The notes below the pieces were generated by a model that saw nothing but the letters and a program-made list of their open reading frames with translations, was not told the origin of the DNA and did not search any database. A stretch of 6,674 nt of DNA from an uncultured Lachnospiraceae bacterium. GTDB taxonomy: Bacteria > Bacillota > Clostridia > Lachnospirales > Lachnospiraceae. Position numbers and translations under genes: made by a program. Below, one piece after another: positions 1 to 5,444 of this stretch (its first letter is position 1; each line of letters begins with the position of its first letter). The stretch covers positions 1 through 6,674 of the forward strand of contig UQVK01000131.1 of NCBI GenBank assembly GCA_900544445.1, given 5' to 3'.

Positions 1-4
1 GGGA

Positions 5-33
5 TTGGATTCCGGCCGGTTTTGTTATATACT
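5..33 (+). promoter_or_regulatory. Candidate sigma-A promoter for ddh
   Basis: TTGGAT at 5-10 and TATACT at 28-33 are separated by exactly 17 bp. The -10 matches the consensus at 5 of 6 positions and the -35 at only 3 of 6. A start near 40 would give ddh a leader of about 90 nt. The call rests on spacing and the -10 box, so it is tentative. Confidence 0.4.
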
Positions 34-90
34 GTAACACGAAAAACGAAACTGGATAAAGCCGCCTGCGCGGCGATGAATAATGCGGCC

Positions 91-121
91 GGCACGAACA
101 GAGTTTGTGCCAAAAAGGAGG
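91..121 (+). promoter_or_regulatory. Leader hairpin abutting the ddh Shine-Dalgarno
   Basis: GGCACGAAC (91-99) pairs with GTTTGTGCC (103-111) over 9 bp with one G-U pair and an AGA loop. The A-rich spacer and AGGAGG (116-121) follow within 4 nt, and the ATG is 9 nt after that. A smaller GC hairpin, GCCGC/GCGGC, lies just upstream at 61-74. The structure leaves the Shine-Dalgarno free, so it may protect the mRNA 5' region or help keep the site open. No riboswitch family is recognisable; the leader is too short for a lysine (L-box) riboswitch. Confidence 0.45.
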
Positions 122-130
122 AAATTCAGA

Positions 131-1123
131 ATGAGCGAACAGATCAGAATTGGTATCCTGGGCTATGGAAACCTGGGAAAGGGTGTGGAATGCGCCATTA
201 AGCAGAATCCGGACATGAAACTTGCAGCAGTGTTCACCAGACGTGATCCTTTGACAGTTTCCATTTTGACGGAGGGCGTAAAGGTCTGCCGTGTGGAAGA
301 AGCGGCGAGGATGAAGGATGAAATCGATGTGATGATTCTCTGCGGAGGAAGCGCTACGGATCTTCCGGTGCAGACTCCGGAATTTGTTCAGTATTTCAAT
401 GTAATCGACAGCTTTGATACCCATGCGAAGATCCCGGAGCATTTCGCGGCGGTGGATGAAGCAGCGAAGAAGAGCGGTAAGGTGGGGATCATTTCCTGCG
501 GCTGGGATCCCGGCATGTTTTCCCTGAACCGCCTGTATGCCAACGCGATCCTTCCCTGCGGTAAGGATTACACCTTCTGGGGCAAGGGCGTCAGCCAGGG
601 ACATTCCGATGCTATCAGAAGAATCGAAGGCGTTGCGGATGCCAGACAGTACACCATTCCTGTGGAAGATGCGCTTAGAAAAGTGCGCGCGGGAGAGAAT
701 CCGGAGCTGACCACCAGAGAAAAACACACCAGAGAGTGCTTTGTGGTGGCCAAGGAGGGCGCGGATCTTGCCAGAATCGAGGAAGAGATCAAGACCATGC
801 CCAACTATTTTGATGAGTATGATACCACGGTGCACTTCATCAGCGCTGAGGAGATGAAGCGTGACCACAGCGGCATTCCGCACGGCGGATTTGTGATCCG
901 TACCGGAAAGACAGGATGGAACGAGGAATACGGAAACGTGATTGAATACAGCCTGAAGCTGGATTCCAACCCGGCCTTTACCTCTTCCGTGCTCGTTGCG
1001 TTCGCCCGCGCCGCATACCGTCTGGCAAAGGAAGGGCAGAGCGGCTGCAAGACCGTATTTGATATCGCGCCCGCTTACCTGAGCGCGATGGACGGAGAGA
1101 CCCTGCGCAGGACGATGCTGTAA
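131..1123 (+). CDS. ddh: meso-diaminopimelate D-dehydrogenase
   Basis: Catalyses the NADPH-dependent reductive amination of tetrahydrodipicolinate (as L-2-amino-6-oxopimelate) to meso-2,6-diaminopimelate, a one-step route to the peptidoglycan and lysine precursor in the cytosol. The 330-residue product has the normal family length. It opens with a Rossmann nucleotide site, GYGNLG at residues 11-16. An FTRR segment at 35-38 has the paired arginines expected to hold the NADPH 2'-phosphate. The family signatures SCGWDPGMFS (122-131) and WGKGVSQGHSD (150-160) are both present and line the substrate pocket. I chose the ATG at 131 because AGGAGG lies 9 nt upstream; the reading frame extends 16 codons further up, but that stretch covers the leader hairpin and the ribosome binding site. 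It has its own leader and no obvious functional link to the retron that follows. Confidence 0.95.
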   Translation: MSEQIRIGILGYGNLGKGVECAIKQNPDMKLAAVFTRRDPLTVSILTEGVKVCRVEEAARMKDEIDVMILCGGSATDLPVQTPEFVQYFNVIDSFDTHAKIPEHFAAVDEAAKKSGKVGIISCGWDPGMFSLNRLYANAILPCGKDYTFWGKGVSQGHSDAIRRIEGVADARQYTIPVEDALRKVRAGENPELTTREKHTRECFVVAKEGADLARIEEEIKTMPNYFDEYDTTVHFISAEEMKRDHSGIPHGGFVIRTGKTGWNEEYGNVIEYSLKLDSNPAFTSSVLVAFARAAYRLAKEGQSGCKTVFDIAPAYLSAMDGETLRRTML

Positions 1124-1135
1124 GACTGTGCCGGT

Positions 1136-1185
1136 CTGCCCTGTTTGAGGGCAGGACTCTGGACGGGAAGAGATGGCCTCTTCCC
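1136..1185 (+). terminator. Two tandem hairpins after ddh
   Basis: CTGCCC (1136-1141) pairs with GGGCAG (1149-1154) around a 7-nt loop. GGGAAGAG (1165-1172) pairs perfectly with CTCTTCCC (1178-1185) around a 5-nt loop. They begin 12 nt after the ddh stop, as expected of a transcript end, but no T-run follows either stem. They could be a Rho-dependent or weak terminator, or 3'-end stabilisers. Confidence 0.4.
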
Positions 1186-1209
1186 ATAAGGAAGTCTTTG
1201 TGATATCTT
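1181..1209 (+). promoter_or_regulatory. Candidate promoter for the retron RNA
   Basis: TTCCCA (1181-1186) and TATCTT (1204-1209) are 17 bp apart, and a TG at 1201-1202 makes an extended -10. Both hexamers match the consensus at only 4 of 6 positions. The predicted start, about 1216-1218, falls right at the first base of the a1 repeat, which is where a retron RNA should begin. The -35 overlaps the second ddh hairpin. TAAAAT at 1209-1214 is an alternative -10 but has no matching -35. Confidence 0.35.
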
Positions 1210-1218
1210 AAAATATAG

Positions 1219-1439
1219 AAAGCCCGTTCGACAGAGAAACCGGAAAGCAGTATTGCTGCTGGCAGAACCGGCCCGGCGGCGAGTCGCCGTCGGGACAGAA
1301 TATCAGGAGGCGGCAGGCATGCCTGCACCGCAGCCTGCTTCGAGGTACATTTCACAACCCGCTTCGCGGATTGTGTTGCCGCCGTCGGCTGTACCCCTGC
1401 GCATTCTGCGGAATCAGAGTATTGTGTCGGACGGGCTTT
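1219..1439 (+). ncRNA. Retron msr-msd non-coding RNA
   Basis: This gene-free stretch directly precedes a retron RT and is closed by an inverted repeat. The a1 arm (1219-1233) pairs over 15 bp with the a2 arm (1425-1439), with one G-U pair at 1228/1430; two more pairs are possible outside. G1234, the first base after a1, is the candidate branching guanosine for the 2'-5' linked DNA. In the msr half I see AGCAG/CTGCT (1246-1260) enclosed by CCGG/CCGG (1240-1243, 1268-1271), then a strong 10-bp hairpin (1272-1281 with 1285-1294, AGT loop). In the msd half a long outer stem joins CAGAAT (1296-1301) to ATTCTG (1403-1408) and CAGG (1304-1307) to CCTG (1396-1399). It encloses a palindrome, GCAGGCATGCCTGC (1313-1326). 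It also encloses a stem GGTACA/TGTACC (1344-1349, 1390-1395), which carries the hairpin 1353-1375 (CACAA/TTGTG and CCGC/GCGG). The fold was made by hand; the exact msDNA ends cannot be read from sequence. Confidence 0.85.
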
Positions 1440-1442
1440 TTT
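1436..1442 (+). promoter_or_regulatory. T-run at the end of a2, terminator-like
   Basis: The 3' arm of the a1/a2 stem ends in GGGC and runs straight into six T residues (1437-1442), which is intrinsic-terminator geometry. If it acts as a partial terminator it would give more ncRNA than RT message and would define the RNA 3' end near 1442. The RT start codon is only about 26 nt further on, so some read-through is needed unless another promoter exists. Confidence 0.35.
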
Positions 1443-1467
1443 ATGGATTTGATTTTGAGGAAGTGAA

Positions 1468-2496
1468 ATGAGCAGCGAACTCTGGAAATACTGCGGCACG
1501 CAGCAGGAAAAAGAATTTCTTTTATCCCTGAACCTGCTTCCCTCCGGCATGCGGGAACGCATGAGCGGGGAGGCCCAGCTCGCGCTGCTGTATTCCCTGA
1601 GCAACCATACACAACGGCATTACCGGGAAACGCGGATTCCAAAGAAAGGCGGCGGAAGCCGCAGGCTTCTGGTCCCGGACGGGCTGTTAAAGGGCGTGCA
1701 GAGAAATATCCTGCACCACTGTCTGGACGGACGCAGTATTTCCGCGCATGCCTGCGCATACAGGCGGGGGCGTTCCCCTATCGACAATGCCGCACCGCAC
1801 GCGGGCGGGGACAAGGACAAGCTCCTGTTGAAGATGGATATCCGGAACTTCTTTGACAGCATTCTTTTTCCGAGGGTGTATGGGGCGGCTTTCCCGGAGA
1901 GCCTGTTTCCTCCTGCGGCCGCAGGGCTTCTGACCCATCTGTGCTGCTGTTATGACCGGCTCCCGCAGGGGGCGCCCACCTCTCCGGCCATTTCCAATCT
2001 GGTGATGAGGCCCTTTGACGAGTATATCGGAAAATGGTGCGAAGCGCGTCAGATCACCTATACCCGATACTGTGATGACCTTGCTTTTTCCGGTGTATTT
2101 GATGCAGGCGAGGTTTACCGAAAGGTACGAGGTATGCTGGAGGCCATGGGCTTTACCCTGAATCCCCGGAAAACCGTTGTGGCGAATCAGGGAATGCGGC
2201 AGACCGTCACGGGACTCGTGGTGAACGAGAAAGTCCGGACGAGCTCGCAGTACCGGAGAAAGATCAGGCAGGAAATTTATTACTGCCGCAGGTATGGAGT
2301 GCGGGAGCATCTGAAGGCCGTGGGAAGCCTGAGCGGAAAGGAAACAGAAGGGGAGGCCGCCGCAAAAGAACAGGCCTTTCTGCAGTCTCTTTTCGGGCGG
2401 ATCGCTTATGTGCTCCAGACGGAGCCGGAAAATCAGGAATTCCTGGAATACCGGGACGGATGCAGAAGTATGCTTTTGGAAAAAGAGAGGGGATAG
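1468..2496 (+). CDS. Retron-type reverse transcriptase
   Basis: Copies the msd part of the adjacent RNA (1219-1439) into single-stranded DNA that stays joined to the RNA, giving msDNA, which the enzyme keeps bound. The 342-residue length is normal for a retron RT. Visible in order: the RT1-2 region (GSRRLLVPDGLLKGVQRNIL, 63-82); AYRRGRS (97-103); the retron region-X motif NAxxH as NAAPH (107-111); motif A with catalytic D124 (KMDIRNFFDSI); QGAPTSPAISN (167-177); the YCDDLAFS active site (201-208, catalytic D203 and D204); the region-Y VTG motif (247-249); and GRIAYV near the end (310-315). No maturase, endonuclease or integrase domain is fused, so it is not a group II intron RT, and no template/variable repeat pair suggests a diversity-generating element. 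GAGG (1457-1460) is 7 nt before the ATG. The next gene begins 3 nt after the stop. Confidence 0.93.
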   Translation: MSSELWKYCGTQQEKEFLLSLNLLPSGMRERMSGEAQLALLYSLSNHTQRHYRETRIPKKGGGSRRLLVPDGLLKGVQRNILHHCLDGRSISAHACAYRRGRSPIDNAAPHAGGDKDKLLLKMDIRNFFDSILFPRVYGAAFPESLFPPAAAGLLTHLCCCYDRLPQGAPTSPAISNLVMRPFDEYIGKWCEARQITYTRYCDDLAFSGVFDAGEVYRKVRGMLEAMGFTLNPRKTVVANQGMRQTVTGLVVNEKVRTSSQYRRKIRQEIYYCRRYGVREHLKAVGSLSGKETEGEAAAKEQAFLQSLFGRIAYVLQTEPENQEFLEYRDGCRSMLLEKERG

Positions 2497-2499
2497 AAG

Positions 2500-3024
2500 A
2501 TGAGAAACCAACAAGCCGGTTTTTTTATTCTGATCGTGGGCGTGGTGATATGTCTGGCAGCCATCGCGGTTCTGATCTGGGATAAGCTGAGAAAATACAA
2601 ATATACGGAAAGCGTTATGGGGACGGTGATCTCCCATAAGCGCTGCCGTATGGATACCGGACATGGTTCGGTTTCCTATCCCTGTGCGGTCGTGGAATAT
2701 GAGGTGGATGGCAGGAAATATCAGTGCATACAGAAATATGCCACGGTATATTATAACAGTATAAAACGGGCGGAATACGACTGGGAGATCGATGAAAAAT
2801 ACTGCCTGCACTGCTATGTGACCTCCCGGTGCAGAAATCATGTGGACCCTGTCAGGGACTGGTTTCCCGTGGGCAGTGCCATGGAGGTCAGATATGTGCC
2901 CGGAAAACCGCGGAAGGCATACTGCGGGGCGCTGCAGAGCATGCGGCTGATTTTTCTGATCATGTGCCCATTTGGGGCGGCACTCTGCCTTTTCGGCGCG
3001 CTGCTGATGACGGTTCTGGCCTGA
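2500..3024 (+). CDS. Two-TM protein, DUF3592-like; putative retron effector
   Basis: A 174-residue membrane protein. Residues 7-27 form a clean hydrophobic helix and residues 148-171 a second. Between them is a soluble domain of about 120 residues with the DUF3592-like pattern: VMGTVISHK (39-47), YPCAVVEYEVDGRKYQC (60-76) and PVGSAMEVRYVPGKPRKAY (123-141). Both loop ends are basic (KLRKYK at 29-34; KPRK at 136-139), so by the positive-inside rule the domain should face the cytoplasm. Six cysteines sit in this domain, including C102, C105 and C111. The start is 3 nt after the RT stop, with GAGGGG (2487-2492) inside the RT gene as ribosome binding site, so translation is probably coupled. The effector of retron Ec48 is also a two-TM protein, which makes a membrane-disrupting abortive-infection role plausible. 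I infer this from context; no catalytic motif is visible. It could instead be an accessory or membrane anchor. Confidence 0.75.
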   Translation: MRNQQAGFFILIVGVVICLAAIAVLIWDKLRKYKYTESVMGTVISHKRCRMDTGHGSVSYPCAVVEYEVDGRKYQCIQKYATVYYNSIKRAEYDWEIDEKYCLHCYVTSRCRNHVDPVRDWFPVGSAMEVRYVPGKPRKAYCGALQSMRLIFLIMCPFGAALCLFGALLMTVLA

Positions 3025-3062
3025 CAAAAAAGTGATTATGATTAAAAAATGAGTTTGAAAAC

Positions 3063-3102
3063 GGGGAGATCCTGTCTGAGTGGACGGGGTCTCCTTATTT
3101 TT
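3063..3102 (+). terminator. Intrinsic terminator of the retron operon
   Basis: GGAGATCCTGTC (3065-3076) pairs with GACGGGGTCTCC (3083-3094) over 12 bp with two G-U pairs and a 6-nt loop, then TTATTTTT follows (3095-3102). Two further G-U pairs can extend the base. It lies about 40 nt after the stop of the two-TM gene and ends the ncRNA-RT-effector unit. Confidence 0.85.
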
Positions 3103-3115
3103 GCGCGACAGCCCT

Positions 3116-3242
3116 GCTTGCGGCATTTATGCCGCAAGCTGTGTGCAGCGTGTAATCGAATAGGGGAAGGAACTTTCCCCATTCGATCAAAGTTTGCAGA
3201 GAAATGTTCCCTGCTCCAATTGAACCGGCTTCCTGTGCCGGT
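3116..3242. other. Run of four hairpins in a gene-free gap
   Basis: Four inverted repeats lie in about 130 nt between the retron terminator and the MFS promoter. They are GCTTGCGGCA/TGCCGCAAGC (3116-3125, 3130-3139, perfect 10 bp, loop TTTA); ATCGAAT/ATTCGAT with GGGGAA/TTCCCC inside it and one bulged A (3155-3187); GCAG-GAA/TTC-CTGC with one mismatch (3196-3214); and ACCGGC/GCCGGT (3224-3242, 7-nt loop). No convincing gene is present; the short frame here (3049-3270) has no good ribosome binding site and is explained by the structures. The stretch could be a structured RNA, a set of decayed intergenic repeats or an old insertion scar. No T-run follows any of the stems. Confidence 0.5.
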
Positions 3243-3290
3243 CGGATACCTGTGTTTCATCTCATATTAGATAAAATTAAAATATAAAAC

Positions 3291-3319
3291 TTGACAAGAA
3301 TATAACAATAGAATATATT
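3291..3319 (+). promoter_or_regulatory. Strong sigma-A promoter for MFS/regulator unit
   Basis: TTGACA (3291-3296, perfect -35) is followed after 17 bp by TATATT (3314-3319, 5 of 6 with the -10 consensus), within about 120 bp of very AT-rich sequence. The expected start near 3326 gives a leader of about 65 nt to the MFS gene. The -10 box lies within the edge of the inverted repeat at 3316-3359, so repression by steric block is the natural model. Confidence 0.8.
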
Positions 3320-3359
3320 CAAATATATACTAGAAAAATATAAATTATATATTTGAATA
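3316..3359. promoter_or_regulatory. Operator: 14-bp inverted repeat over the -10
   Basis: TATTCAAATATATA (3316-3329) is repeated as its exact reverse complement at 3346-3359, with a 16-bp spacer. A second smaller inverted repeat, TTTCAA/TTGAAA (3361-3366, 3372-3377), lies between it and the ribosome binding site, so the half-site TTCAAAT or a close variant occurs four times in about 60 bp. This is the kind of AT-rich dyad that ArsR-family proteins bind, and the unit encodes such a protein at 4272-5348. Autoregulation is inferred. Confidence 0.65.
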
Positions 3360-3389
3360 ATTTCAAATAAATTGAAACAGGAGGATGCT

Positions 3390-4034
3390 ATGAACACAGG
3401 AATCAGGCAAAATCGTCCCTTTCTGCGCTATCTGATTTCCCGGATGCTGAACCGCTTCGGGGATTCCATCGACGTATTCCTGCTGAGCTGGCTGGTTTAC
3501 GGTCTGAGCGGTTCGGCCTCCCTGTCGGCGCTGGCGGTGGGACTGAACTATCTGCCCACCATTCTGCTCCAGCCTCTTGCAGGGGCGTTTGTGGAGCATA
3601 TTCCCAAACGGCGGGTAATTGCGCTGACGGATGCGGGGAGGGCGCTGCTGGTAGCCGCCTTTCTCGGGCTGTATCTGACAGGAAATCTGAACGCTGCGGT
3701 ATTGATCGCCGGGACCTTTCTCATTTCCACGCTGGAAGCCTTTGCTTCGCCCGCCTCTTCTGCTGCTCTGTCCGGTCTGCTGAAGGCGGAGGAGTACGAT
3801 TCCGGAATGTCTTTGTATCAGGCGGGCAGCAGGATCATGGAGCTTGCGGGGACAGGAGCGGCCGGGCTTCTGATCGCCGCAACGGGAAGCGGAGGTACGC
3901 TTGTGGTGGATCTGCTCTGTTTTGTCATCGCCTGCCTGTTGATGAGCCGGTGGGGCTTGCGAATACGGCGGTTTCCGTGCTGCTTCTGCGGGTGGTTCCC
4001 ACGTCCTACATGGCACGGGCTTCCGCCGTCATGA
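3390..4034 (+). CDS. MFS efflux transporter, N-terminal half only
   Basis: Resembles the macrolide-efflux/MFS_3 type of drug:proton antiporter of the cytoplasmic membrane. About six hydrophobic helices can be seen (roughly residues 12-34, 42-66, 73-95, 96-118, 138-160 and 161-180). After helix 2 comes the motif-A loop GAFVEHIPKRRVIALTDAGRA as residues GAF(V/E)...PKRR. The ATG at 3390 is preceded by AGGAGG (3379-3384). The sequence is MFS-like up to about LLMSRWG; the last 25 or so residues are an arginine- and cysteine-rich tail read out of frame. Product length is 214 residues against about 400 for an intact member. The missing part resumes in another frame (next entry). A half transporter of this kind is unlikely to work. 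Confidence refers to the identity of the fragment. Confidence 0.8.
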   Translation: MNTGIRQNRPFLRYLISRMLNRFGDSIDVFLLSWLVYGLSGSASLSALAVGLNYLPTILLQPLAGAFVEHIPKRRVIALTDAGRALLVAAFLGLYLTGNLNAAVLIAGTFLISTLEAFASPASSAALSGLLKAEEYDSGMSLYQAGSRIMELAGTGAAGLLIAATGSGGTLVVDLLCFVIACLLMSRWGLRIRRFPCCFCGWFPRPTWHGLPPS

Positions 4035-4282
4035 ATGCCGGATGCACCGCCGCGGTACCTGTCACCTCATTTCTGGTGTCCGGCATCTGTGCCAGGGCAT
4101 CTGTGGTCAGCGTGCTGGCGGGAACTGCGGTGCCGGTGTTCGTTGTGATCGTCGTTCTGATGGGAAAAGGGACGCTGAAAAGGCTGAATGATTTCGGACA
4201 GGAAAAAGATGGCGGGCTTCGGGATACGGATAATCAGGACCGATGCGAAAAAAGGAAAGGGAGAGCAGGGGATGCGGATTGA
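3950..4282 (+). pseudogene. C-terminal remnant of the same MFS gene
   Basis: In the frame starting GTG at 3950, the peptide GLANTAVSVLLLRVVPTSYM and what follows matches the usual C-terminal part of MFS_3 efflux proteins: a GxxN...R-VP-xxxxGR-type loop (here MARASAVMN), two more helices, then a charged tail. There is no ribosome binding site and the GTG is not a real start. Together the two parts account for roughly 265-270 residues, so about 130-140 residues (approximately helices 7-9) are absent and the frame changes at the junction near 3945-3955. This is an internal deletion, not a simple indel. The stop (4280-4282) overlaps the start of the regulator by 11 nt, which fits an originally coupled MFS-regulator operon. 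Confidence 0.75.
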
Positions 4283-5348
4283 GTTTGGAAGAAGATGCAG
4301 CATGATGAAGGAGGCAATGTCCCTTCTGGAGTTCGCGGTGAATGTGGATGAGACGGAACGGCGCAGATACCTGTCGAAGCTCGGGCGTTTCGGAGAGGAA
4401 AAGGAACCGGGAATCCTTCTGCAGAAGGAGCTTCTGGAGCTGTCCGGACAGATTCCTGTCACGGAACCGATGCGCCGCTATTTTGAACGTTATCAGGAAA
4501 ACGGTCTGGGATGTCTCGCCCGGAACCTGCTCTGTACCTTCGATGCGGAGGAGACGGACAACGCGCAGGAGATGAAGGAAAAGGTGCTGAGCGGCCTTGC
4601 GGCATATTCCTTTGACGCCTTCCCGGATTTTTCCTCCTACATGCCTTCGGATACGGGGCTGCCGCTGGACGGAAAGCCGGTGAACTTTCTTGTCAGCGTG
4701 AAGAAGCTGGAGCTGGAGGAGCGGTTCAAGGCGCGCATGATTTTCGCCTTTCAGGACCCGGAAGAAAGCCTGGAGGAGCTGGGAGGACTTCTTGAGCAGG
4801 CGGCAGAACTGCTGGAGCCCTTCCGCAGCAGGATGGAGGCGGAAGAAGAGAAGGGGGAACGGTACTGGAGGGATTATTTTGACGCGCATACCCTGCAGGA
4901 GTTTCTGAACCTGATGGGCGTTTATCTGGAACACAGCGGCTATGACCGGCTGCTGATCCGCTGGAATGCGGTGGGCGGCGCTTTCCTGAGTCTGGACGTG
5001 GAAGACAGGAAGGAAGGCGGCTGTCTGGAGATGGGTATGGGAATCCTGATGAACGAAAAGGCCATCCGCTCCATGAAAAAAGGCGACGAGCGCCGGGCTC
5101 TGGAACTGATGGCCGATCCGGTGAAAATGGATATCCTTCTTTACGTCAGCCATACGCCCCACTTCGGTAGAGAGCTGGCGGAACGCTTCGGGCTGACCAC
5201 AGCCACCATTTCCTACCACACCCAGGAGCTGCTCAACGAGGGGCTGGTCGAGGTGCGCCAGCAGGGAAAGCGCTCCTACTACAGTCTGAACCGGGAGCGG
5301 GTGCGGGAGGTTCTGGGATGGATGGAACGGCTGTTTTTACAGGACTGA
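4272..5348 (+). CDS. ArsR-type winged-helix transcription regulator
   Basis: A 358-residue regulator. The C-terminal 85 or so residues (about 272-358) are a clear ArsR winged helix: ALELMADPVKMDILLYV, then FGRELAERFGLTTATISYHTQELL as the helix-turn-helix with the recognition helix near 309-320, then GLVEVRQQGKRSYYSL as the wing. The N-terminal 270 residues are an uncharacterised mostly helical and acidic domain that may sense a ligand. The classical metal box (CVC in helix 3) is absent and the DNA-binding domain has no cysteine, so it is not a typical metal sensor. I chose the ATG at 4272: AAAGGGAG lies about 9 nt upstream and it overlaps the MFS stop. An in-frame ATG at 4188 would add 28 basic residues that look like read-through of the MFS tail. 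It probably represses its own unit through the dyad at 3316-3359. Confidence 0.85.
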   Translation: MRIEFGRRCSMMKEAMSLLEFAVNVDETERRRYLSKLGRFGEEKEPGILLQKELLELSGQIPVTEPMRRYFERYQENGLGCLARNLLCTFDAEETDNAQEMKEKVLSGLAAYSFDAFPDFSSYMPSDTGLPLDGKPVNFLVSVKKLELEERFKARMIFAFQDPEESLEELGGLLEQAAELLEPFRSRMEAEEEKGERYWRDYFDAHTLQEFLNLMGVYLEHSGYDRLLIRWNAVGGAFLSLDVEDRKEGGCLEMGMGILMNEKAIRSMKKGDERRALELMADPVKMDILLYVSHTPHFGRELAERFGLTTATISYHTQELLNEGLVEVRQQGKRSYYSLNRERVREVLGWMERLFLQD

Positions 5349-5444
5349 TCCGGGAAGATCAGCGTTTGATATCGCAGATCATAATCCGTCAGACTGCAGA
5401 TATTCTTCACGGCGCCGGCGAGATCGGGAAGGCGGGCGGCCTTC
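5345..5444. other. Convergent intergenic gap with two weak hairpins
   Basis: The regulator (plus strand) and the acetyltransferase (minus strand) converge here. CTGATC/GATCAG (5345-5350, 5357-5362) overlaps the regulator stop, and GAAGGC/GCCTTC (5428-5433, 5439-5444) overlaps the acetyltransferase stop. Each is placed as a terminator would be, but neither has a good T-run on the relevant strand. Confidence 0.3.

Noticed and set aside
34..130. Lysine riboswitch or T-box in the ddh leader
   Set aside because: The leader is under 100 nt and lacks the multi-helix L-box core or a T-box sequence.
978..1604. Minus-strand frame and the short plus-strand frame 1253-1471 across the retron RNA
   Set aside because: Both cross the msr-msd inverted repeats and the RT start and give no plausible protein; the region is explained as structured RNA.
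1468..2496. Group II intron or diversity-generating retroelement RT
   Set aside because: The protein has the retron NAxxH and VTG motifs, no maturase or endonuclease domain, and there is no template/variable repeat pair in the window.
1687..3126. Long minus-strand open frame (479 codons) opposite the RT and two-TM genes
   Set aside because: It lies fully antisense to two well-supported genes and the retron terminator, its product is low-complexity in His, Pro and Arg with no domain, and it has no ribosome binding site.
3940..3960. Programmed ribosomal frameshift in the MFS gene
   Set aside because: A frameshift alone would leave the central helices encoded; they are missing altogether, so a deletion is required, and no slippery heptamer is seen at the junction.
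4107..5219. Long minus-strand open frame (370 codons) opposite the ArsR-type regulator
   Set aside because: It is the antisense shadow of a clearly coding region; the product is rich in Leu, Gln, His and Arg without recognisable domains.
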